58,978 nucleotides of DNA, from contig JAYMTL010000124.1 of the NCBI GenBank assembly GCA_036897445.1, forward strand, positions 1-58,978, written 5' to 3'. Source of the stretch: Pelargonium tetragonum. Its lineage: Eukaryota; Streptophyta; Magnoliopsida; Geraniales; Geraniaceae. A program made the translations under genes and the position numbers. Below, in pieces: positions 14,701 through 28,172 of this stretch (the first letter of the stretch is position 1; each line of letters opens with the position of its first letter). Below the pieces are notes generated by a model. The model was not told the origin of the DNA, did not search any database, and was given only the letters and a program-made list of their open reading frames with translations.

Positions 14701-16895
14701 AAGGAAAGTTCTAAAAAAACTCGGGTACTTCGTAGCGCTTTTAATTGTAAAAAAAACTCTAAAGTTCCGGGAGGTCTATACATGCCTTATCCAAGGTTAA
14801 CCGAATTTGAGAAATACCTTAGGGTTCCGGCAAATCCCGAAATACGGCGTCTGCTTATTACACTCGTATTTTTTACCACACGGGAAATCAGGAGAGTTCC
14901 TAGCGGAACCCCTTTACACTAATGAAAAGAGGGCCCGAGAATGCACACGACACTCCTTTTTAAGAATTTAAGAAAAGGCTTTAGAAAAAAGTACGCTTAC
15001 AGGGCTCTTTTGCCCTTTTTTACAATCTCCGCTTCCCGATTTTTGAGTTTACCCCGTATATCATATCTATTGTATATAACCAACAATTGAAGAAAATCCG
15101 CTGCAATATCCAATTATTACTACAAAATTAGAGTAACAAAGACGCAAAAATAGGTCAATTATTGGAAAGGACCGCCTTTATCCAGCCAAACTGCTCCATA
15201 ACGAGGAAGCTCAGAAACTTTATACTAAAAGGAGCCCCCGCTTTTTAAATGTTTTACTTCACTACGAGAAACCCGGTTAACCCTCTTAAATCTAATACTA
15301 GAAAAGACTGATACTACTCTTATCTTAATTTCTATAATAAAGAATACGCTCAGGCCCAGGTAAACAAGTAATTCTATTACCAAAGTGTAGCATGAGATAG
15401 GCCTCCATTTAATTTATAACAACCGTTCGGGTATAAAAAGGAACAAGTGCTTTACTTACACCTTTGGAGAGTAATACCAGGATCAGAATAAGCAAACATA
15501 AGTATAATAACCCTTTGTCTAAATGGTAGGATTAAAAGTCCGTAAACCTATAATTATGCTCTTTAACTTTATCTACGTCTGTATTTTTTGTGCCCAAGTC
15601 TTATTTAAAAACACGTTGTAGTATTAACAGCAAATCCTCCCTAACTATGGCACAAGCCAAATATTTGAACTTCTTATATTCCTTATAAGGGGTTAACATA
15701 AGTAAGTCAGTTAAATTGTACTTCAAGAGAATCCCAGCATAGCCTTTTGGAAAGAGCTTCCATTTTTTAATCCGGTATACTAGGAAGGCGTAAAACTTAT
15801 AACATATCCTCTTTGTTTTACTGACAAGGGAAACTTCTTGTTGTAGAATCCTATAAATTTTTAGGGTACCTTTTATAAACTTTTGCTTACCATATATATT
15901 TAGCAGTGCGCTATTCCAGTTTAAACTCCTTAAGAAGCAACTATCTTCAAAATTTTAATCTTAATTTGCAATAATTCTCACGACCTGCTCTTCAAAGCCC
16001 CACAAAGAAAGATATAGGGGGAGTTCCTCAATGTTCATTAAACTAAGTACCAGATCTTAAAGTGCATCGTAAGAACACCCTCTATACTACTTCCTTTTCT
16101 TCATTTATCTAGAGTCAACTACTACTCTTTATAAACTCGCTTTAGACTCAGAATATCCTCAAAGGTAAACTCTTGTTTATGGATAATACTTCTTTTTGTC
16201 TAAGTTGCTAAGTTGAATGCTTGTGTTCTTCCTAACCCACCAAGATATTCTAGATTGCACCTGTAAGCTTCTAAAAAGATAATAAGAAACAAAGGATATC
16301 CACAACTGTTATGAAAAACTCGGAATTAAGAGGAAAGTAGTACCCCATCAACCTTATTAAAAAGGAAAAAAAAGACACTACAACTACAGTAGTAATTATG
16401 ATTCAGCTTCTTTTTTTTTATGTTTACTTGTCATTGAAATTACTTTAAAGAAGACTCCTGCTTTTGGATGGTAAAGTACCGACGATTACTTTGGTGTCAA
16501 TGATTCAAACCCCGGATCAAAGTAAGGTTTAGTTAAAACTTCATAAAATAAAAAAGAAATTGAGTCTATAGCAACAATCCTTGTAGTCAAGTGTTATAAA
16601 GGATACTTAAAAATAAGGAACCTTTTAGCTAAACTAAGTACTATCTTTAACTAGATAACGGGTTACTTATACTGGATATAATACCGACAAAAAGTTAAAG
16701 TCTTCTAAATTAGTTAAACTGGCAACTATAAAAAGAAAAAGTATAAAAAATAGCTTTAGATTTAAGCGAGCTTGCCTAAAGTATAATGTGATAATAGAAT
16801 TTCCTATAAGGTTCCGCAAGGAGTTAGTAACCTTGATGAATTCGAGACGTATATAATTTTTTACGATATTTATTCTTTGCTAAGAGATGGTACTG

Positions 16896-16912
16896 AAAAG
16901 GGGGTCCCTTTT
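16896..16912. repeat. 7-bp mini-hairpin (AAAAGGG/CCCTTTT)
   Basis: The purine arm AAAAGGG and its exact complement CCCTTTT flank the 3-nt loop GGT. It is one of the clearest members of the dispersed purine/pyrimidine mini-palindrome family. Confidence 0.85.
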
Positions 16913-17993
16913 GTTAAATGCTCTTAAAGGACTTATAATATCATATAGCTTTTCTAACCCGTTATAATTTATAATAGGGTCCTGTGGTTACTTTTTTACA
17001 TAACTCGAGTTTACTCTTCATGATACACTAGCCAAACCTCCCTTGAGATTAGTAGTCAAAAATCTTCGTTTTCCTACTTCTTTAGAGACTTTGAAGATTT
17101 TTGGGGGATTTTAAGTTAAATATAAATTCATTGCTTTTTATCTAGGAAGTGAAGTCCCTTTTTCAAAATTGTGTTAACACTGCGGCTACTAAACAAAATA
17201 AATATGTATAGAATAGTCATTGTACTAGTGGTACAAGCTTATCTCAAATACAAATATACCGGGTTCGATTTCTAAAAGTAGGAATGCTTGACAAAACAGA
17301 GGCAACCTAATAGAGAATATTTACAGATCTTAGGAAAAGGATCCGCTCAGTATAAAATAAGTTTAGGTAAAGGGGGCCGTAACCAAAGTACTAGGACAGC
17401 CTTTTTGTTGCTTTACTGAAGAAAGGGTTTTGTTAATAAAGACCCTTTTCTATTTATAGAGTACTCAAAATGGATAAGTCTTGCGTGAAAGAAAGGCCTA
17501 CGCATGTCTCGTATACTATAATGTACTTATATTTCCTCTTTAACCTGGAGTGAGGTAACTGAATAAAACTTTTCTTGTTAAAGGTACGCTTCTACTTAAG
17601 GGGGTGGTCGAACGACTCTATTTTTGTACTAGTCAAGCTATAAGTTTCAAATCAGGTATAAAGGGGGTTCAAAACACCTAGTTACAAGAATTTCTATTTT
17701 AGAAATAAATAGGGAAGCCCTTATTTTGTGTTACATCAGTTTCACTTTTCATGTATAGTTTACTCTCTTTCCTATTTGTACATGTATCTTACGCTTGCTG
17801 TCTTGTTGAACTGCTAAAAGAGGTCTGAGGATTTCTTGTAAGCGCTTTTTGGATTACTCTAATTGGATAAAAACTAAAGAATTTTTATACTAGGCTCGGA
17901 TAAGCTAATCAAGATATTTCTCTCGTAATGCTTTTGGAACAAACGAGGTTAGCTAGTTTTGGTTAATCAAAGTTTATCTGTATCACAATATAT

Positions 17994-18013
17994 CGAGTAC
18001 TTAAAAGTACTCG
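17994..18013. repeat. 9-bp palindrome with AA centre
   Basis: CGAGTACTT at 17994-18002 is mirrored exactly by AAGTACTCG at 18005-18013. It would fold as a 7-bp stem with a 6-nt loop. No gene is adjacent. Confidence 0.85.
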
Positions 18014-18261
18014 CCTCGGTTTCTACCTTCTAGATTTCATTTATATTCTGAAAAGTCGCAGGACAACCTTTTTAAGATACTAGAGTTCCTTCTCACCTCC
18101 GGTAATTCTATACTCGTTTCTTAAGCTTTTAGCAGAGGGTTTTTCTATTATACAATAACCTCTGAAACGGTTAGGAGAAAATTTGAAGAAATGAAAGAAA
18201 AAGCAATAAGTTTGACTTTTTGATTACGTTTAGTAGAACTTTACTTTATTTACTTTAGTCG

Positions 18262-18269
18262 GGGATCCC
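18262..18269. repeat. mini-palindrome GGGATCCC
   Basis: This is a copy of the recurrent 8-bp core, preceded by G and followed by T. Confidence 0.8.
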
Positions 18270-18353
18270 TATAAGGTTAATTCTAAGAGTAGCATACAAT
18301 TATTAATTAAAGTTAAATTTTTTTTAGTTACCTACCGTTGCCCAGATTTCTTT

Positions 18354-18375
18354 ATTGGATTAATATTGGATTAAT
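18354..18375. repeat. 11-bp tandem duplication
   Basis: ATTGGATTAAT occurs twice without spacer, and a TTGG fragment follows. The copies are identical. This looks like a simple replication-slippage duplication in spacer DNA. Confidence 0.9.
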
Positions 18376-20993
18376 TTGGTGCAAGTGCTCCGACAATAAG
18401 GTTTAAGGCCTCTCTCAGCTTTTGAAGTCGGTATTATTCTCTAAGAGAACCCTCTGTATAAAGTATTTTCCTGCGAATTCTCCTTCTTGAACTAAAATCC
18501 CACAAATTAGTAATTTGATTTACAAGTACAAAGTAAAGTCCATTATTAGCAAAAACAAACGGCCCGCTAAGACAAGAAATTTGACTTTATTATTGTCGGC
18601 AAAACAAAAAATCTAAAAAGAGAGTCTAAAGAGCTCTATCTGCTCAAAAAAAGGACAAGTTACTAAGAATTTAGATCCGGGGGTAAAAAAAAGTTATTCT
18701 TTATGGGTTATTCTAATATAAGACGCAACTCTTTTTTGTTGAAATCAAATTTCCTCCTCGATCGGTTTAATGAGAATTCTTACCGAATGAAGCTCCGCTG
18801 CAGAGTAATAGTTCTCGTTTAAATTTTTTTTTATCACAAGCCTTTATATTTAATATGCCCTACAAGGGGAGCTCAGTAGAAAATAAATAGAAGTCAAAAG
18901 GGATTTTTCCATAAACTCTAAAGCAAACACAAGCAAGGGACCTGTATCTAGATCTAAAAGTTCTTTGGTAACTTACATTTACACCTATACCTTGTAATAC
19001 AAACCCAGAACTAAAACTTTATAATATCTAACGAGAACTAAAAAAGACTGCTCCGCTTAAGAGGCATTAAATAGGGTTTCTCCTTTAAACTAGTCAAGAA
19101 ATAGGTATTCCCGAAGTAAGCTTCTATAGAAGGGCCGCGATGACATTACCCTGACCCTGCGTTTTTGATTCAAAGCAGCTAAACCAAACCTCTTTAAAAC
19201 CCCTCTTACTAGAGAAGAATGTATCCATTGTAATGTACTCTCCCTTTTTGACTCGTATGTACAAAACTTCCTATTGAATTACTTTATAAGCCCTTAAGCC
19301 TTAATTTTTTAGCAGAACAAAAATCATTTAGATAAATCTCAGACAAAAGATCTTGTAGATAAGGATTCCGGAATAAAAAAGAGTATGAATCCTTAAAAAG
19401 TACCCTGGTTACAAAACTTAAGCTTATATAAAGAGGATCTCCCATTCTAGACGTGCGTAAAAATTACCCGTTCAAAAGCAATTCCAAAGAGAGGAGTAGG
19501 AGTCCTGTCAAATGGGTAAAGCACCAGAGTCAATAAATCATAGGTATGCTACGGGGTTCCAAAACAATTTCTAGTACAAAAAGAGGGCTCAAGAATTTGT
19601 AAAGGTAATTAAAATAAAAATAAGGTTGTACAAGGATATTTTCTTATTTGAGAGTTAATTTTTATTTCCACAATTTCTAGGCGCAGTGCCGGTATTTTTA
19701 TAAGAGTTTGCATATCTATCTCAAAAAAGCTTTATAATTATAATATATTGTAGTTATGACTAAGGCAGTATAGTATAAATAACTTGTTTCTATCATAGCT
19801 CTTAATTCCTTCAAAAAACAAAGATTTTTGAGAGTGACCGTTATAGGTTGCTGCTAGATAAAAGTAAGACAGTAAAGCAAAGTTTCTGTTTCGGATTCTC
19901 GTAGGTGGTAATAAGATCAAACAGGGATTCCTCTAGTGAAAAAGTACTAATTCTAGAAGCTTCTACTTTCATTTTATAATAGACGCCCGCTAGGGACGCT
20001 GTAAGCATGCTCTGTCCTTTGAAAGAATTCTTGCACGCCACTATCTGAGTTTCCATAAGGGGTAAGAGAAGTGTAAATAAAGCTCCTGGGGTTAAATAAG
20101 AGGCTGTTTCTTAAAGGAGTTTTAGGAGTCCAGTTATTGGCGTTCTACTGTGGCACTTTGCATATCTACCTGTTGCAGAAGAAGAATTTCAATAAAAATT
20201 TTTAAGAATAGAAAGGGGCACCTTGTGTTGCCCAGCTATCATTATATATGCCTCCTATAAATATCCATTAAATTCCTTTTAAACTCCTATTTAGCAAAGG
20301 ACTAAGAGAAGCCCCTAGTTACAACTTGTGCTACTGAAGTTCGGAGATTCCTCGGAGGGTTCTAAGTTAAAATCTAGGGGATACCGTTACATCAAAAAAT
20401 CTTGTATACTATACTTTTAGTAGAGGTCCTCATGAGAGAGTATCCGGCCAAGTCCATGTCAAAAAAGCGCGTTGCCCTTATATTTCTTATACGGATTATA
20501 AAAAAAATGTTTGTGAAAAAATAAAGTAGAATTTGCTGAAGGAGAATACTGCCCTCTAAAATTGCCTGTAATAAATATAAGGGTTCTAGACTTACGCATT
20601 TTAAAGAAATTCCAAGGATTCTGGTTTAGAAAGAAAAGTAGATATAAGATGATGAATATTTGTACTTAGCTTAGACACGTTCTTGCTTTTTTGAAATAAA
20701 GAAGCTTCTTGTAAGTAAGTTAGTGTTTAAGAGTAGCCCTTATAGCGTTTTAGAGTACAAAACTCCTCTGTTTCCCATTGCATACTTTTAAAGTTATGAG
20801 TAATAGGACTTTAACCCACGAATTTTTGTACAACTCCCTTTGTGCTTTGTTGAATGTTGAATAGAACCCGGTAAAATTTATTCTAATATTTTTTGTGGGC
20901 ATAATTTGGAATAAAAGGGTTTTGAACCTTTATGTGCTTATCAACTTCTGAGACAACCTACTTTCAAAGGGGGCTTTTTATTATAATCATACC

Positions 20994-21001
20994 GGGATCC
21001 C
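20994..21001. repeat. mini-palindrome GGGATCCC
   Basis: This is a copy of the recurrent core, preceded by ACC and extended by CC on the 3' side. Confidence 0.8.
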
Positions 21002-22092
21002 CCTATATTATAAGGAGCTTTAATAATTAATAAAGGGTCTAAATGAGTACTCTAGGGTCGAGTTTCCCATAAAAAGAGTATCTATTCATTGATAGCCCCT
21101 TCTAGAGTAGCAAAAATTTTACTGAGGTAAGTTCTTCAAGAAATATTTGAATATAGAGAATTTCGAAAGCTACTGTGCGATGAGTAAGAGGGAAACCCCG
21201 TATCTAGAAAAAGGGCCTCAGTCGACTAGAACTAAATTAAGGGTAGTTTTACCTTCTAAGCTAACAAGGATCTATTATTTATAAACGACAGCTGCTAAGA
21301 TAAGAAGAATCTAGCTCCGAAGACTAATAGTAAGAGAAAGTCGATAGGAGGAAACTTGTAAAGTTTAAGCGATACTCAACGAGAAGCCCTTATAAGGAAT
21401 CCTAGCCTTTCCTTGGGTCTAAATAATGCAAAAACTTGTACCAATTCCTTGAAAGGAATCCTGATATAAATTTTTTCGATATTCTAGGTTTTAATATCTC
21501 ATTTTTCTATCATATGCCGTTACCTATGGAATACCCCGAGTCGCTTGTTTTTAGATTTAGCAATAAGCAAGCCCCTGAGCTCTCAGTATCTACTAAGTCT
21601 CTAGAATTTTATAAGCAAATTTTCATTTGAATTTCTCCTTAAAGAAAAGCGCCCGTTAAAATAAGACTATAAATAAGGCCCTCACATATACATATTCAGC
21701 TAAGTACCTCCTCAAAATCCAACAGGATTCCTGGGTAGAGCATATAGTGCGTAAGCTTTTGGAAGAAAAAAGATTAAATTAAAATTTCCTAACATATTAT
21801 AAGCCAACTCTGTTCGTAGAACTTCTTTTTATTAGTTTTTTGATCAAAGCGGGAACCCCCCTAAATTTAGCGAAAATGAAACTGCAGTACTTACAAGCTA
21901 TTATTACAGGTATATAATTATCTTTCTTTCAAGCAAAGGGATACGAATCTCTCTTCAGGTTGTGTAGAATCTTTGCCGCCTTTCATACTTTTCCTGCCAA
22001 AGCGAATAGAATCTTAGGTAATACTAAACTTTAGATAAATGACTACTCTGGTCCTTTTCCACAAATTAGAAATTAACAACGTACAAAACACG

Positions 22093-22106
22093 AATGCATA
22101 ATGCAT
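22093..22106. repeat. 7-bp tandem duplication
   Basis: AATGCAT is present twice in a row, and each unit contains the palindrome ATGCAT. It is short and lies in spacer DNA. Confidence 0.6.
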
Positions 22107-25077
22107 AAAGTCTTTTTATCCGAAAAAAGAACTTAGTCATAGAAAAACCCAGTTCCCCCTTAAGGAATCGACATATTAGTAAGAAGCTCATAAAACCCGG
22201 TACGAAACACTCAACTTGCTTTGTTGTAGACTCAGAAGTCTGCTTTGGTCTTTCCTTTTTGTTTGCCTTATATCCTTATACTCTTATACTTAAGCGGAAA
22301 TTCTTCTTTGCCTGAAGGACTTTCTATAGGGGGTTTTAAGTCCTTATTGTTAAGCACTTTGTATTGTATAAATAGTTAGACTTGTATCAAAAAGATGAAA
22401 AAAAGGAATTCCAGTTCTGAAAAGCTTACTAATACACAATTACTTTAGTTTACATAGGTAAAATTCCTCTGTAAAAGCCCCTAAAAAGTATAGAAAGATT
22501 TAAACCTCGAAAGGGCCCAATCTTACTTAAAAATAGAGCCTAAAAAACTAAGATTACTGAGCTCGGGGAAAAATCCTTTTATGTTAAATCCACCGTCCTA
22601 GGGTCTCTCTCTCCTAACTCCTCTTTATAAAAAGAATAGGTCTCCTTTTTTAGTAATACAAGAATAGTAAAGCGCTATAATATTATGGCAATCTTTTCAG
22701 AATCCGTTAGATAAAGAAAAAGACTCTGTCCAGTAGGAAATCCCAGTTTAGAGTTTAGAATATAGCGTACCCCTTTCTAATTTAGAAGGCAAGCAAATGG
22801 AAGCTCAAGTGTTAGGGATTTTGTAGGTTCAAAACGTCCAACTTGAAAGGTAAGATTTGGTTGGGGATAACCCAAGTAAGGAGTCCTTTTAACACAGGGC
22901 TCGGTCTAGAAAGAGTTGAAATTGAGTCATTAAGAAGGAAAATCTAGCTATTAAGAAAGAGGGGTATACGGAAACGGAGAAGTCAATTATGCATAAAAGT
23001 AAGGCAATTCGATAAGGTTGGTGCTATAACGTAAGTATGTACTATCAATAAAGGAACTCCCAATAGCTGACTATTTAGAGATTCGTTGTTGCACTAAGCT
23101 GCTTATGAGGAATATCTATTTCAAATTCTAAGCCACTTTATGAGATGTGCTTCCTTGCTTATTTACTTTCTTTCTAAATCTGAAACGGAGGAAGAATTTA
23201 GAATAAAAAGAATACAAAAAGGATGTGTAATAAAGTATAACTATTAATTTAAAGCCTAAAATGACATTTTATAGTAGGGGAAAGGAGAAACGTAGCTAGA
23301 AGGTTCGTCAATTCCTTATTTGCTAATCTAATAAAGAGCACTCAAATTCTTGTCAATTTAAAAGAAACTAAGAACGTCTGGCTAGAATTCCAAAGAAAGA
23401 CTTAACGAGAAGTGTTCTAGAGCTTGTTTTATTTTAGGGGAATTCCTGGTTATGGTATTATTATATAGAATGCAAATTTTAAAAACTTCTCAATGGAAAA
23501 TACCAGCCACCTTAGATGCGCGAAAATCTTTCTTTTCTAAATGGGGGCACTTTGCAAAGCTAGTGTCCGGATTTCCTAAGTGCTTTTTTTCTGGGCTAAT
23601 AACTCGAAGTAATATAAAATAGAAGTTTAGGTTTGCTAAAAAATAAGTCCTATATACAACATGAGCAAAAGGACATAAGAAAAGGATAAACCAAGATAAT
23701 TGTTTGCTTAATTTGTAAAAGGATTGGTACAACATTATAAGAAAACCCAGTAATCCGAGTTAGTGAAGGGGAGAGGAGTATTATAGTTTCATGCTTTATT
23801 AAGGGCTAAACTTCACTTTGATCAGCAGGCAATTTAGAACAAATTCTAGATTTAGGTACAGTCTAGAGTAATGTTAGAGCGTGAGATTCAAAAGTCCTTG
23901 CTATTTCGGGAAAGTGTAAACCCAAGCATAAGCTTTTGCTTGTCAAGAAATTTCCGCGAGACTTTTTAAGAAATGGGTCTTAATTGCGAATTTTACACGA
24001 AATATTGTGCTAAGTCCTCGGAACAGAAGAATAGAAGAGAGATTTATATGGGAATTTCCGACTTTATAAGTCAATCAGGGTTGTATACGTTGTAGATACA
24101 CGATCTATATCTCCACATTTTTCTTGTCAAAACTCCCAGACAATAATAAAGAGAAAGCACCCACTCTTGTTATAGGCGCGAAAAAGAGTTTGAATTGAAG
24201 TTAAAAGCGAGCTAAGAGGAGTCGCAAAATTAAGTGAGATTTTTATATGCTTACTTTGTTGTTCTTGTTTTTACGAAAGCTAGGTAAAGAAGTTTCAGGG
24301 CAAGCTTCTATTAAATATCTTAAATAGGAGTAGTTTTCTAGAGACGCGTAAGGACAATCTTATAATATAAAGGAAGTCCTCGCGTAGCAGTAAAAATATA
24401 CCCGAGGGACCTGGAACTCTTATCCTTTGTTGGACAGAGAAGCGCAGGTCCATATGAAAAGGGATCTTGTGTGTATTGTAAATATACAAAAAGGGGGGAG
24501 TCCTTCATAATAGCTCGACTTATTCCAAAAAAGAGTCATCTAAGAATCTCTTTTTTTTATGAAAAAGTTGTTACCTCAGTATATTTGGGATATAACGAGC
24601 CTTCCTGTGGAAAAAGGGGGGTACTCGGTATGGCATAAGTTTTCTTAATAACTCTTCAATTTTCCTTGCCTTTTTATTAATCCCAAATTACCTTTACTTT
24701 AGTGAATCTTCCTTTTTATCTTATTAGGAGCCCTGTCCGACTCTCTCTAGTTTTTATTAAAGTGCCTTAATTTGACTTCGGAAAGAATTAGTTTTTATAT
24801 AATTTTTGCCTTTTGCTTATATTAAGTTTATTGTATTTTCTTTAAGATAAATCAAAGGGTGAGAATTCCTCGGTTCAAATCTTGCTCTTATATAGTATAG
24901 GAGATACTTGTTAATAGAAAACTTCGAAGGGCGAGATCTTTATCTATTTCTTTTTGTTATAAGACTGGGCGCTAGAAAAATATATAAAACTGAGGAGAAA
25001 GCTTTTCACTTTATTATATATTATATAAAAGTCGCTCCTATCTTACATATTCATCTAGTTAAAATATTAAAAGAGGG

Positions 25078-25085
25078 GGAGCTCC
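25078..25085. repeat. mini-palindrome GGAGCTCC
   Basis: This GGAGCTCC copy sits in the context GAGG before and TATA after. It is a variant of the dispersed family with a four-base AGCT centre. Confidence 0.75.
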
Positions 25086-26855
25086 TATACTTCGGTGGAT
25101 AGAGGAGTTAAAGTACTTTACTTTATAGAAAAGGGGATCTTTTGTGTCAACCTTGAGTTACTAAAACTGCTTTAGTTAATACTCTGTTTTATCTCATTGG
25201 AATTAAAATTTTCTTGTCTTCAAAGCAAAACCAAGACTAAATATTATATTATAAGGGTCTTGCGATAAGATTTACTGCAAATATAAAAAGAACTTATCTT
25301 CGTGTGTCTCACATTTATTCATATTCAAGGATTCTTTTGTCAGTAACAGAAAGGGGATAATAGCGAGCCTTTTTTTATAACTTTGTATAACATAGCTTTA
25401 AATTCCCTTTTTAGTTCTCATTTTTCCTATTCTTCTTATGTGCTGTGTTCTACCCTTTAGAAAGTCTCTGTGGGGATTTCATCCCTTTAGATAGATCCAT
25501 CATTCATTATTTCATAGAAGCTAAAAGGACTGAAGAGTTTTCTTTATATTACTATACCCGGATTTCTGCGTAACACTATTTCACTTTCTTGCCTAGAGCT
25601 ATGCTTAAGTTTTTGGCGCTGAATAGTAAACCTTAATTATTTCGAACTTTCAAAGTCTAGATATCTCAAAGTTAAGTTTTATCCTGGGTGCTACAACAAA
25701 GTATGTAATAATACGCGATTAAAGTCTCTTACTGAGGGCCCTCTATACAAATTCAAACAACAAATAGAAATATATAGGAAGCTGCAAGAAATCCTACCTG
25801 ATAGCAAAGGGGTGTTAAATTTTAGACTTATCCTTAAGGTTAAGGACACTTTTAAACCGGTAAAAGCTTCATTTTTCTACTCAAGTGTACCGGAACCCTA
25901 GAAAGAAATACATTATCTATACTAAACTCATTTTTTGTCAGACTTTGCGGCATAAGAATCAAAGGGTTTTGCCGGGACTTAGTAAAAAGATATAGGATAC
26001 TCAGTACTTACCCTAATTATTCTTAGGGGGTTTGGTTACAATTCTACTTGTAGTTTTTAAAAACAACTATCTGCAGGACGCTTCAATGGAGTTTTCCAGA
26101 TATTTAGGAATATCTAAAGTAAAGATCTTGAGAGACTTCTTATTTTAAGGGTTTAGTCTAATTATAGGGAATGGGAAGGAGTTGCTCTCCACTTAAAAAT
26201 TAGACCCTTACTAGTACTAGGAAAACCTTTCTAACTATTAGTTTTGACTCTCACCCTTCGCCGGAAGCTCTATTTAATTTAAGACTAGACGGATTTTAAG
26301 TGAGGGCATATTTAGAGCTTTTCTCTCTTAGATAAAGTCCTCAAGAGTCCAAACCCAAAGAATCACTCTGTTGCAGTGTCCATATAGTGGTTTATCTTTC
26401 AACTTAGTTATAAACTGTCAAAGTTAGAACTCTTAGTATTAGATTTTTTTATATAAGTTTACGTATTTTCCTTTTATCTTATTAGTATTTATCAAGTTTT
26501 AAGTTACCTAAAACTTTAAATGAAACTCCGTTGAAAGGAGGTCTCCTCTTTTTAAGTTGGGGTATATATTGACTAGAAGTGAGATATAGAGTTCCGCTGG
26601 GGAAAGGCTCATATAGTCCTTTAAAATAGAATGTAGATTGAGGAGCTTCCCTAAATTCAACCAGAACTAAAAGTAGTAAGATCTTGGGAGGATTCCAATA
26701 AAATTTCTTTCCTTGCAGTAACCTTGTGAAAAGTAAAGGGAATTCCTTTAGAAACTGGAGACTAGTATCTGGTATAACGAACTTGGTTAACTTTATGAAC
26801 GGGTTCGGCACCCTATTCATACTCTAGATTAAAGAGAAAAAAGAAGATTAAACAA

Positions 26856-26867
26856 AAGGGATCCCTT
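26856..26867. repeat. 12-bp mini-palindrome (AAGGGATCCCTT)
   Basis: This is the fullest copy of the GGGATCCC type, with AAGGG mirrored by CCCTT around AT. It is a perfect 12-bp palindrome lying just upstream of the frame that starts at 26820 on the minus strand, a frame I do not accept as a gene. Other GGGATCCC cores are at 18262, 20994, 28165, 44016 and 51486. Confidence 0.9.
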
Positions 26868-28164
26868 CTAGAATAGCCGCTTTCATGCCCTATAATTTGA
26901 TTCTTCTATAGAGCGTTGCGGGTACTATAAACACTAAGCTAAGGAGTACAACTTAGGGATAAAGCTCACTAGGAGACCTAGAAAATTGATGACTAACCTT
27001 AGTTTCAAGGAATGATTTATGTCTTCCATTAAAGGATTCCGAAAGACCCTAATCACTAGAGACCTCAGCGTTAATACTTGTCATTTTATTCTAGCTAAGT
27101 TATATTATGCAAGGTCGCCTTTCTTTAAGGAAACCCCTGATATTCCGCTACTAAAGCTCGCTGTTACCCCGTTGTATTATATTAAAGTATACCTATAATA
27201 AGCCTTTAAGTATATCCTGTAAATCCCAAAAACGAAGCTTTGTTTATAAGATGCGTGTATATCCCATCAGCCAAAACCCGTTCTTACAAGAGCAAGTTCG
27301 TTAAGTTTTCGTTACTAATTCAGTAGCGCCCGAATACCCTCTTGATCCTAAATTGAACAGAAAATGCCTAGTAGAGAAAGCCCTCTAAAGGTTTACTGTT
27401 ACTTTAGGTGTTTAGTATAAAGCTATACTTAGTTACTAGAATTAGAAGGTTTGGCCTCTATATCTGGGTAAGGTACGCCCTGTGAAGAAAGAATCCTGTA
27501 GAAAAATTTCAAGCAGGAGTTGTTCTTCTTTTATATAGCTAAGGTCCTGTTTCCTTTAATAAAAAGGGGAGTTATGCAGAAAGCGTTCAGAGGCGTGCTC
27601 GTACTTACTTCGTCAAGTGCTAGGGGTGCTGTAAGATATAAATAGTAAATTCTCTCTCTTTTTGAATAGGTATAGATAAAGAGAGTAGAGGAGTACTTTA
27701 ATTTAAAGTAACACTTATATAAAGTAACCTTAACATAGCTGTTACTCTTAAAGAAAAAAATCTTATAGCTTGGGAACACCTTTTTATAAGGAATTGGCCT
27801 CTTGGGTAAGGTTCTTTTAGACTCAAGAAATTTATTCCGGGGCCTTTTCTTACTTATTAAAGTAGCGGTCGGGAGTTCCTTGGCAATAGATTTTATAAGC
27901 TATTCTCTAATTATTGAAGGTAAACTTACATGATAAGAGGCAAGCCCGTTTTGAGGCGATAACTCCTTGTGGTTATACCGGGTTTTAGAAGAATAAAGGG
28001 ATTTCTTAGGGCTCCCGTTACTAGACAATTCAAAAAACTTAGGGGATTAGGGGTTCTTTAGGTCCATTCCTTTAAAGAGGCCTTTTTAGTATGCTTTCCT
28101 ATATTTATTTGTGCATATTACTAAAAGGGATTCTCAAAGAATTTATAGCTTACTTAACTAAAGG

Positions 28165-28172
28165 GGGATCCC
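28165..28172. repeat. mini-palindrome GGGATCCC
   Basis: This is a copy of the recurrent core, with AAGG before it, so the purine arm is longer than the pyrimidine arm. Confidence 0.8.

Larger units (their letters stand above)
10000..19999. other. gene-free AT-rich spacer, second segment
   Basis: No coding region or RNA gene is supported here. Two short frames near 14022-14392 are unremarkable. Small structures seen are a 7-bp hairpin at 10138-10164, the 8-bp direct repeat TCAATTAC twice at 10353-10368, GGGGCCCC at 11788-11795, a 7-bp hairpin at 16896-16912, a palindrome at 17994-18013, GGGATCCC at 18262-18269 and an 11-bp tandem duplication at 18354-18375. Confidence 0.7.

Noticed and set aside
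15001-15022. AGGGC-TCTTTT-GCCCT followed by T-run, resembling a rho-independent terminator
   Set aside because: The stem is only 5 bp and no gene ends near it. It is better seen as one more purine/pyrimidine mini-palindrome.
19738-20056. Two overlapping minus-strand frames of 60 and 71 codons
   Set aside because: They overlap in different frames and neither shows a motif; both look like chance frames.
24860-24905. CGGTTCAAATCTTG suggesting a plus-strand T-arm
   Set aside because: The T-stem does not pair beyond two positions, and no other arms are seen upstream.
26482-26820. 112-codon open frame on the minus strand with an ATG start
   Set aside because: It is the longest frame here, but one this long is expected by chance. 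The translation shows no domain, signal or family I know, and it has no neighbours.
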